From NCBI GenBank assembly GCA_021464415.1, contig CM038471.1:12274373-12338372 (forward strand): a DNA stretch of 64,000 nt. The letters are read 5' to 3'. The notes under the pieces were generated by a model, which was given only the letters and a program-made list of their open reading frames with translations, ran no database searches and had not been told where the DNA came from. Of this stretch, positions 55,375 through 64,000 are shown piece by piece. The stretch is from Lonicera japonica. Taxonomy: Eukaryota > Streptophyta > Magnoliopsida > Dipsacales > Caprifoliaceae. Position 1 is the first letter of the stretch; every line of letters starts with the position of its first letter. Position numbers and translations under genes: made by a program.

Positions 55375-58300
55375 ATGACCGGATCATCTGCATATACTTC
55401 ATTTGGGAACCGAACAAATGACTTACACTCTATAGCTCGGGGTTCGACTTACAAATACCCTCCATGCTCTGTCTGTGGACTAATGGGACACTCGAGCAAG
55501 GGTTGCTATGAAATCATTGGCTATCCAAATTGGTGGAAGGATTCTCGCCATCGCATACCAGGTCAGACCACAGGAAGAGGTAACAAACAAGCCTCGGGCT
55601 TACTCACTACCACAGGTACGGCTTTACATTCTGTCTCTGTTTTGAATAATACATGGGTAATTGATTCCGGTGCAACTAATCATATGACATCTAATTCAAA
55701 AATTATTATTCCCTTAATCCCATCATCTCAGACCTTTGTTTCCACAGCCAATGGTGCCCCAGTCCCTATAGTGGGAAAAGGATCAATCAATCTATCTGAC
55801 ACATTGAACCTAACCTCCGTCTTAGTAGTACCATCCTTAGATTATAATATATTATCTGTTTCTCAAATAACTAATGCCCTACACTGTGTTGTCGTTTTTT
55901 GGCCTTCTCATTGTGTTTTTAAGGATATTCAGACGAAGAAGACGATTGGTTATGGTGTTAGGCGCGGTAAATTATACTATCTGGACCTAGAGTTCAAAAG
56001 CACAGATCACTTGCACAAAGCCTTGAACACTAGTACCTCTGAAAAGAAAATTACATATGAACTTTGGTTATGGCACCGTCGGTTAGGACACGCATCGTTT
56101 GGCTACTTAAAGAAATTGTTTCCCCGTTTAGTTCATAAAGTTAATTCTTCTGGTTTTCACTGTGAGATTTGTGAACTGGCTAAAAGTCATCGTACTTCCT
56201 TTAAACCTTCATTGACTAAGAGTTCAGTTCCATTTATGATTATTCATTCTGATGTATGGGGACCGTCTCACATTTCTTCTTTAGGTGGTATACGATGGTT
56301 TGTCACATTTATTGATGATTGCACTCGCATGACGTGGGTTTGTCCCATGAAATCCAAAGGAGAAGTTAGTGGTTTGTTTCAGAGATTTCATAAACAGATC
56401 AGTACACAATATAATGCTACTATTCAAGTTCTCCGAAGTGATAATGGTGGGGAATATATGAGTACTGAGTTACAAGCATACTTCAAACTTCATGGAATCA
56501 TTCATCAGACTACATGTCCTTATACTCCTCAACAGAATGGGGTTGCCGAACGCAAAAATCGTCATTTGTTAGAAATAGTCCGGGCATCACTGATCGGCAC
56601 AAACGCACCAACCTCATATTAGGGTGAAACACTCTCATCGGCTGTCTATTTAGTAAACCGCATCCCCTCAGCCGTACTTGATTTTCAGACACCCTTTGAA
56701 GTCTTAGCTAAGTCGGTTACAGCTCCTACCGTGTCAAATCTTCCTCCCCGGGTGTTTGGATGTGTTACATTTGTCCACTTACCAAAGGAGCAACAGAACA
56801 AGCTTGAACCGCGCGCTCTCAAGTGCATCTTTGTAGGGTATGCTTCTTCTCAAAAGGGGTATCGATGTTACCACCCTCCCACCCAGAAAATGTATGTCAC
56901 TATGGATGTGATATTTCACGAAGAAACTATGTACTTTCACCGAACTGAACTTCAGGGGGAGCATTATAAAGAAGTTCAGTTATTTGAGAATATCAATGAG
57001 GAAGAGATAAGCTCAATAGAGGTAGTTCCAAAGTTGACTTCGAATTCACCACCAGCAACAGAGACAACCGAAATCACGTCATCCCCTGATATAGTAACAG
57101 TAGAAATCTTGCCAAATGACGTTGTGCCGTCTCCGTCTCCGTCACCACCTGACACAAATAACCAATCGTCCACTTCAAATATCCCTGAAACTGAGGTCTC
57201 CCAGGTATCATCTTCTTCTATTCCTATAAAGAAACTTCATAACCGAGCAAATAGAGGTGTACCTAAATCCACGTATGACCCAGATTTTACCAGTAAAGCC
57301 AAATATCCTATGAGTAATTATGTGTCTTATGATCGGTTAACTGCATCTAATAAATCTTTTGTGAATCAATTATCTTCTGTATCTATTCCTAACAGTGTGC
57401 AGGAAGCCTTATGTGAGTCTGAGTGGAAATCAGCAATGGATGAGGAGATGAAGTCCTTGTTGAAAAATGACACATGGGAATTGACCGAATTACCAGCAGG
57501 AAAGAAGAAGGTGGGTTGCAAGTGGGTGTACACTGTGAAATTTAAAGCAGATGGAACAATCAAAATATTCAAAGCGAGACTGGTTGCGAAAGGCTACACA
57601 CAGACGCATGTGATTGATTATCTAGAGACATTTGCGCCCGTAGCAAAGATCAATACTGTACAAGTGTTACTCTCATTAGCTGCAAACTTAGACTGGCCTC
57701 TACAACAGTTTGATGTGAAAAATGACTTCCTACATGGGGATTTAGAGGAGGTGGTATATATGGAGTTCCCACCTGGATATAAGATCCCGGCTGAGCATAC
57801 AAATAAAGTCTGCAAGTTGAAAAAATCTTTGTATGGGTTAAAACAATCCCCTAGAGCCTGGTTTGGGAGATTTGCGAGTTCGATGCGAAAGTTTGGGTAC
57901 ATCCAGAGTAATTCCGATCATACTTTATTTTTGAAGAAAAGTCATGGAAAAATTACGGCTCTTATCGTTTATGTAGATGACATGGTGCTCACAGGAAACG
58001 ACCCTCAAGAACAACAGGCATTGAAGAAGCTCTTATCTCAAGAGTTTGAGATGAAAGATCTCGGTAGCTTGAAGTATTTTCTGGGGATCGAAGTGTCTAG
58101 ATCATCAAAAGGCATCTTCATATCTCAGAGAAAGTATGTCCTAGACTTACTGAATGAAACCAGAATGTCCGCTTGTCAACCGTCAGAGACTCTAATGGAG
58201 GAAGGATTGAAGTTAGGGGTCGAAACAGATCAAGTACCCGTCGATAAAGGGCGCTATCAGAGATTGGTAGGAAGATTGATGTATCTAGCACATACAAGGC

Positions 58301-58929
58301 CTGATATATCATATGCATTGAGTATTGTTAGTCAAATCTTGCATAATCCAGGGGAGAAGCATATGCAGGCAGTTATGAGGATTATCAGTTATCTCAAAGC
58401 AGCTCCTGGAAAGGGAATCCTATTCCAGAAAAATGAGGATAGCCTGAAGGTTGAGGGATATATTGATGCTGATTGGGCAGGTAATATATGTGACAGAAGG
58501 TCTACATCAGGGTACTTCACATTTGTAGGAGGAAACTTGGTTACTTGGAGAAGTAAGAAGCAAAATGTAGTATCCCGATCAAGCGCAGAAGTAGAATATC
58601 GAGGAATGGCAGTTGGTATTCAAAAGTTATTGTGGTTAAAACTGCTACTGACAGATCTCAGTTTTCCTCCGACAGAACCCATGATGTTATATTGCGACAA
58701 CAAGGCAGCATGTGATATCGCACACAATCCAGTTCAACATGATAGAATAAAGCATGTTGAAGTGGATAGGTTCTTCATCAAAGAGAAGTTATAAGAGAAA
58801 GTTATTTATGTTCCTCATGTACGCTCCAAAGATCAGTTAGCTGACATTCTCACCAAGGCCGTGACAAAGAAGATATTCACCAAGCTAATTAGCAAGTTGG
58901 GCATGTACGATATATGTGTGCCAACTTGA
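55375..58929 (+). pseudogene. Copia pol of the short-LTR element, two in-frame stops
   Basis: One frame runs from about 55375 to the stop at 58927-58929, broken only at 56620 (TAG) and 58792 (TAA). It begins with a gag-type zinc knuckle (CSVCGLMGHSSKGC). It continues with protease DSGAT, the pre-integrase WHRRLGH, integrase DVWGP...DNGGEY...GVAERKN, RT with VYVDDM near 57966, and RNase H with DADWAG and SSAEVEYR. It ends with the DILTKAV block after the second stop. The first stop is in integrase, where a Trp codon is expected. The gag N-terminus is missing. Non-functional but young. Confidence 0.92.
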
Positions 58930-58936
58930 GGGGGAG

Positions 58937-59140
58937 TATTAGAATATATAGATATGGTAGGATATATAGATATGGTATATGTATAAATGGTATAGTTGAC
59001 TAGCACCATAATTCTTAGAATTATGGGATATTATTTTATTTCCATGTACAGCCCATTCAATCCCTATTTAAGGGACCTTTGTATTCATTCATTATTATCA
59101 ATAAAAGTTATTCTCTCATCTCTCTCTCTAATCGTCAACA
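58937..59140 (+). repeat. 3' LTR of the short-LTR copia element
   Basis: 204 bp, follows GAGGGGGAG; begins TATTAGAAT like the 5' copy and ends CAACA before the TAAAT target duplication. Confidence 0.92.
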
Positions 59141-59810
59141 TAAATGACCAAAAATAGCAACATACTTTACCCCATTTTTCACTTAGGTCATTATATTTTT
59201 TTTTTCATCAAAAGTACCAACGAAGTTTGGCCGTTATTTCAGTTACATCTAAAATGTAACTTCGGTCCATTAAATTTAACGAAGTGCTTATGTGGATAAC
59301 AGAATGCTTACGTGGTGTGTAAAATCTAACATGGCTTATTAAAAAAAAACACATCAACAAATCTTTCTCCCCCCTCCCCCCCAACCCCCTCCTTCCTCTC
59401 CTCCCTTCACCTTTCCATCCCTATCACAGCCGAAAGTGATAATGGCCCCACCCCCTCCTCCTTTCTTTACTCCCTCCACCTTTCCATCCCCATCACAGCT
59501 GGAGTGGTAATGGCACGGTGGAGAGAAAATAGATAGTTGGTGGCATGAGTTGTAGGTTGGCCCAAATCACCACCAATGGGAAAATGCCTTGGCCATCAAA
59601 CAGAGCAAAGCTTGAGAGAAAAAGAAGAAAAAGCTCTAAAGAGTGTAATAGAGAGAAGAAACAAAGCAAAGCTAAGGACAAAACAATAATAATTGAGAAA
59701 TATCTTCTTAATTAATTAAATTATTAGTTATTTGATCTCACATATAAAATAGAATTTGATTTAAAGTTCGTGCAAAAAAGGAAGATATTGCATCTCACAA
59801 TAAAATGAAT

Positions 59811-61792
59811 TAGGGCTGGCAATTTTTACTGAAAAACCGAAAATTGACCGAAAAAAATTGAACCAATTAAAAAAATACCGAACCGAACCGAACCGATTTT
59901 TATTGGTAACCGAAATTCGGTTACCGAACGCTAAGCGGTACGGAAACGGTATGGGATGTAGTATATTTCGGTATTACCAAACCGAACCGATTTAAAAAAA
60001 AAATTCAAGTTTTAAATTTTAAAGTTTAAATTTTAAAGTTTAAACTTAATATTTTATACCCACATGCCACATATGACATATGTTTTAAACTTAATATTTT
60101 ATAGAATTATACTATTATACCCACAGGCCACAACCCACGATCCTTGACTCCTTGATGTGTTAAGCACTTAAGCCCATCATCCGTTCCTCACTTCCCCAGT
60201 TTGTAAAAAAAATTAAAAATCAACTCAGTTTCTTTCAGTTTCTCTGTCCACTCTCCGAGTTTCCTCTTTCTTGTTTCTGTTCACTACGGCGCCACGCCGC
60301 CAAAAATCCACCCATGGGCTACGGCCAGCTCCCCTACTCCACTCAGTAGCCAGTCCACTACAGCGCCACCTCCATCCACCCACGGGCCACGAAAACTCGA
60401 TCGATTTTGCCAAAAATCTCAGCTATGCAGGTACTCAATTAATCAATCTCTTATTATTTTTTCTTTTCGTATCTTGATTTAATTGTTTGTGTATATACTT
60501 TGCTATTAGGACTTAGGAGTGTGATTTACTGATTTAGGGAATTAGGGCTAGCATTTTAATATGTTAGTAGTTGATAAATTTAGCCCTAATAATTTTAGAG
60601 ATGACTTTGCTAGTTTGAATGTAATTATCACTAATATTTTCTTATGCTTATGTTGTGCAAATACCACCTCCACCACCATCTCAAGCTCAAATGCCACCTC
60701 CACGGCCACGTCAACATGTTCAACAACTCCCACCCCGACCACCTTTTGGAATGGGCAGTTTAAGAGGAAGGGGTTGGGGTCGATCTAGCCGTGGACGTAG
60801 TGCCTCATCTTCTACATTATCATCATGAAGGTGTTATCCCACCCCGACCACAGTGCGCTAGTTAATTCAAAGTAATACTAATTGATTGATTAATTCAAAG
60901 TAAGCCCCATCCCTCACTGTAGATATTAATATATATATATATATATCAGTATATATATCCTAATAGCCTGATAGGTGTTTATTACTAATTAGTATTGTTT
61001 TTTGTTATCTTTGAATTGCATATAAATTATAAAATATGAAAAAGCAGTTGCCACTAAATTACAATTTATGCTCCTCATTTGCTTCTATTGTGGTTCTTTA
61101 TAATATATTTTGGCCTTTTACATATCAAGTCATACTCTTTTTCCTTTCCATTTTCAATTTCTCAAATGCAGAATATGTTGTGGGAGTGTGGGATTGTGCT
61201 AATGTGTTGTACTGTTGTGTGTAATGAAGTAAGAAGATGAAGTTTTGGAATGTGGAACTGTGCTGTATTGTTGTATTATGGCTGGTCATTTTGGTTATTT
61301 TTGGTGATTTGATAATGGATATATAATTATGTAGTCATAGATAACTTAGTAATTTGGTAGAAGTGAAGAATTTAGACTTTGGGCTATGTTGCGTGTGCAC
61401 TGTGCTGTACTGCAGTGCTGTATGGTTGCTAATTTGATAATGCTTATATATTATATGTCATAGAAAACTTGGTAATTTGGTAGTTTGATTTGGAACTTTG
61501 GACTTTAAAGATGTAATTTTTTGGATTCAAGTTACATATATTTGAAGTGATGTGTTACTTTATAGCTTAGAGTTATTAATTGATGTGCTGATTTTGCCAT
61601 TTTGATTACTGAAGAACATGTTTTTTTTTACATTTGCAGAATTTCGGTAAAACCGAATATAATGTAATACCATACCGATATTTCGGTTACCGATTTTGTT
61701 TTGGTTCGAAATTGGGATTTAATAATACCGAAATATTCGTTTGGTTCGGTATTATGGTATTCGGTTCGGTTACCGAACCGATTCCACCCTTA
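59811..61792. mobile_element. hAT-type element inside the Mutator-like element
   Basis: Starts TAGGGCTGGCAA and ends TTCCACCCTTA (inverse TAAGGGTGGAA). The exact 8-bp target duplication AAATGAAT flanks it (59803-59810 and 61793-61800). Subterminal regions are filled with AACCGAACCG/CGGTTCGGTT repeats on both sides, a common hAT pattern. No transposase is visible; the interior holds possible gene pieces (60225-60830). (AT)n at 60932-60947. Confidence 0.85.
60660..60828 (+). other. Proline-rich and Arg/Gly-rich coding-like tail in the hAT element
   Basis: Open frame ending at TGA 60826: a Pro-rich part (PPPPPSQAQMPPPRP) then LRGRGWGRSSRGRS. Preceded at 60225-60431 by GC-richer DNA with a possible splice donor (GCAG/GTACTC at about 60430). 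It could be the last exon of a transposase-related gene or a captured host exon. Unrecognised. Confidence 0.3.
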
Positions 61793-62329
61793 AAATGAAT
61801 TTAACCTTTTATTCAACCACCCAACTCAATAGCCTTCTCTCCATTGCCATCATCTCAATCCATCATCTCAGACCCGGATGCTCTGTTTTTTTCAATTACA
61901 AATATTTTTGGTGAGGTAGGGTCGAAGGCGTTTGTGATGGGACTATCAATTTTGTGTATGCGTTTGTGAAATTTAAGAGACAGAGATGGGGCTAATAGGT
62001 AAAGGAAGAATACAACGGTGACGTGGGTTTGCCGGAGAGTGATTTTCTAATGAGTGGATTATCCAATGAAGTGGGTTCGCCGAAAAAAAAAATAAAAGGG
62101 AAGAGATAAGAAAGAAGTTAAGTTAGGATATCCAGTCAGCAAGCCACATGGACTTCCGTTGTCCATATAAGTAATCCGTTAAATTTAATGGATGGAAGTT
62201 ACATTTTGGATGTAACTGAAATTACGGCCAAACTTCGTTGATGCTTTTGATGGAAAAAAAAGTATAATGACCTAAGTGAAAAATGGGGTAAAGTACGTTG
62301 CTATTTTTGGTCATTTAGCCTTCAAGTTT

Positions 62330-63360
62330 TTTAGTGAAAGTGGGTTGACATATATAATTTATGTCAATTTTATGTTACAAATGATATAATAATTCAAACA
62401 GACAATGGCACATGCTCCTTTAACAAAGCAAATGGTAAAAAGGACAATAATACAGCTACAATACAAACTTTACTAAAAAACTAAAGTAACTTTTGGAAAA
62501 GCTGGTTTGTCACAAAACTGTCCTTGTTTATCACACAAAATGTAATCCAAGGAAGATTTGCCATCTTCTACCAACACTGAATTAAGTCATCCAAAAGTAT
62601 CATCTGAGACAGGACCTTGATGATTCATATATTCCACGAATGATTAATATATTCCTAAACTTTGGAGGCAATTATTGAGATCTTCATGCCTTTCAATAAA
62701 ATGAAACAAACGATCAATGAGATAAGAATATAAAGGATTTGAGGTGCCAAATGTCTTATTCCCCCCATAAAAATTTTAGAGGTATAACATTCATATAAGT
62801 ATTATTAAGTCAGCCCATTACTGCAAGGAAGTGTGTTTAATCTTGGTTGAGGGATGTGCAATGAACTTTGAAAAGATTGTGATGATCTTAGGCTTGAGGT
62901 TAAGCATGTGGCTAGTGAAGCAGATGGTTTTCCCATGGAGGAATCATTAGTTGATGGAATGTGATCAACACATAAGAACCATAGTGAACTCGTCGTTCAT
63001 GGAGTCATTGACTTGTGGGTCTGAACTAATTCATGAATTTTTAAAAGTTTACATTCATGTCATCAAATGCTTAAGGGTTACTATTGTTGATACTTTAGGT
63101 TAGTCGTGTAGCATAAAAGATGAAAACAATAATGTAGGCTTCACACAAGTATCATAACAAAGATAAAGCTTCTTTTGGTAAATAGAGCAAATCATGAATA
63201 TGAAACAGAATAAGTTAGGGGAAATCTGGATGAAACTTTAAACCTCAAAAAACCAAACCATTATGGAAAATTGTTATTTTAAGAAATTTCTTAAAATCTT
63301 CAATGCTTCGTTCAGGTAAGAATTTGGTGAGTATGATTTATTTGATTTCATTAAGTAAGT
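62330..63360. other. Region right of the nest, possible decayed coding on the minus strand
   Basis: Lower stop density on the minus strand between about 62480 and 63300 hints at a decayed continuation of the pararetrovirus-like fragment, but no motif is recognised. Confidence 0.35.
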
Positions 63361-64000
63361 TCTCAACATGTGTAAAAGCATAAAGACAAGGGATACTTGG
63401 GAAAATTATTTGGAGAGGCGATTCTGGTGGTCTATATAAAAAATCTACAATGATATTATCATTTTCTTTAACGTGCTTTACATCAAATGACCACTGAGAG
63501 AACTAATTTGACCATTGAAGAAGTTGTGGTTGCGGGAGTATTTTCCTTTTGAATTTTAACATATTTGGAAAAAAAGACATGTTAATTTTAACCTAGAATT
63601 TGTGATTAATGAAATGGAACTAGAATTTATCAATTCTTTTTCTAACAACCAAAATTTCTTTGAAGGATGCATGATAATGTGCTTCAAGTGGTTTAAACTT
63701 GCCACTACGATAACCACAAACTGAACGCTTTGAGTCATTTTCTTCAAAGAGAATGGCACCTTAGTTTTTATCACTCGCGTTTGCTTGAAGAATTCGCCTT
63801 CCATCATAAGGGATATGTAAGGGTGGCAAATTTGGGGTTAAAGCTTTGAGTGTTCTAACACACCAAGTGTGTACTGTATTGCACAGAGGATGGCTTTTTT
63901 GAATGAGATCAAAAGGAGGAGCAATATGAAATAAAAGCTTTGGAATAAAATCTGCCATGTAATTAACTATTCCAATAAACTATTGGACTTATTTGACTAA
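63361..64000 (-). pseudogene. Caulimovirid-like pol fragment (RT end, RNase H), runs off the window
   Basis: One minus-strand frame with several stops (63761 and further down) encodes an RT-thumb or connection-like start (MADFIPKL near 63958). An RNase H beginning follows (ILQANASDK), in which the expected catalytic Asp reads Asn, then the blocks KFKPLEAHYH and WSFDVKH. Pattern and strand agree with plant pararetroviruses such as the copy at 3738-8567, which lacks exactly this part. It is not proven to be the same insertion. A gypsy origin is less likely but possible. Confidence 0.6.

Larger units (their letters stand above)
44768..59140 (+). mobile_element. Short-LTR Ty1/copia element, itself interrupted by a 9.6-kb LTR element
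   Basis: LTRs of 210 and 204 bp (TATTAGAATATATAG to CGTCAACA) with the exact target duplication TAAAT (44763-44767 and 59141-59145). A Met-tRNA primer site follows at 44978, and the pre-LTR purine tract GAGGGGGAG is at 58928-58936. Own sequence is 44768-44994 and 54633-59140. Both LTRs begin TA instead of TG. Pol is nearly complete with two stops; most of gag is missing. Short LTRs and the gag-knuckle type suggest the Ale/Retrofit side of copia, but this needs a tree. Confidence 0.92.
44760..62320. mobile_element. Mutator-like element split by nested insertions (host of the nest)
   Basis: Ends GGCTAAATGACCAAAAATAG and its inverse at 62301-62320. The inverted repeats are about 180 bp (44760-44767 plus 59146-59315, and 62145-62320). 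An exact 9-bp target duplication TTCAAGTTT flanks it (44751-44759 and 62321-62329). Removing the copia and hAT insertions leaves about 1.2 kb with no transposase, a non-autonomous Mutator element. A copia insertion at 44768 lies only eight bases inside the left end. Confidence 0.9.

Overview
This window is plant nuclear DNA, almost certainly from a eudicot. The evidence is an intron-containing family-1 glycosyltransferase gene, a very AT-rich background, and a dense set of plant-specific transposable elements: Cassandra TRIM, Tekay-like and Tat-like gypsy, SIRE-, Tork- and short-LTR copia, Mutator and hAT elements, and endogenous pararetrovirus. I see no bacterial or organellar features. Species and family cannot be told from the sequence alone. 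Only one gene looks intact and cellular: a UGT74-like glucosyltransferase on the minus strand at 30438-31899.

Left part, 1-19200. A Cassandra TRIM (5S rRNA-derived LTRs) sits inside a decayed chromodomain gypsy element, whose 3' LTR is cut at about 3737 by a decayed endogenous caulimovirid on the minus strand (3738-8567). After an AT-rich gap comes an old Tat-lineage gypsy element (9463-19105, 5-bp duplication ATTAT) that landed in an ATT microsatellite. It carries a 5'-truncated SIRE-type copia remnant with its own 1.56-kb LTR, two RNase H domains, and an antisense extra gene near its 3' end.

Middle part, 19200-44750. Three exon-like blocks of an unrecognised gene lie at 21725-22231, next to a Mutator-type MITE. 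Then comes the best locus of the window. The 3' part of the UGT gene is present twice (22850-24382 and 29891-31422) around a very young, full-coding Tork copia element. The right LTR of that element is followed by 10 bases of the element's own interior and then directly by the second UGT copy, so a rearrangement rather than simple insertion made the structure. Beyond the UGT gene lie about 13 kb of AT-rich DNA with MITEs, dispersed repeats, a LINE-like RNase H tail and a solo LTR (42807-44139, duplication ATATG).

Right part, 44751-62329, is a nest of elements, each level proven by its target-site duplication. A Mutator-like element (9-bp duplication TTCAAGTTT) holds a copia element (TAAAT) that holds a 9.6-kb LTR element without gag-pol (GAAAC). 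The same Mutator-like element separately holds an hAT element (AAATGAAT). The LTR element without gag-pol has 2-kb LTRs and an interior packed with at least six different minisatellite arrays. The copia leader carries a cluster of CCACGTCA and TTGACC motifs. The right edge (63361-64000) has a second, broken caulimovirid-like pol fragment that runs out of the window.

Overall this is a repeat-dominated intergenic region with one functional gene. Its main biological interest is how retroelements have duplicated and broken a glycosyltransferase gene, and how non-coding retroelements carry tandem repeats.
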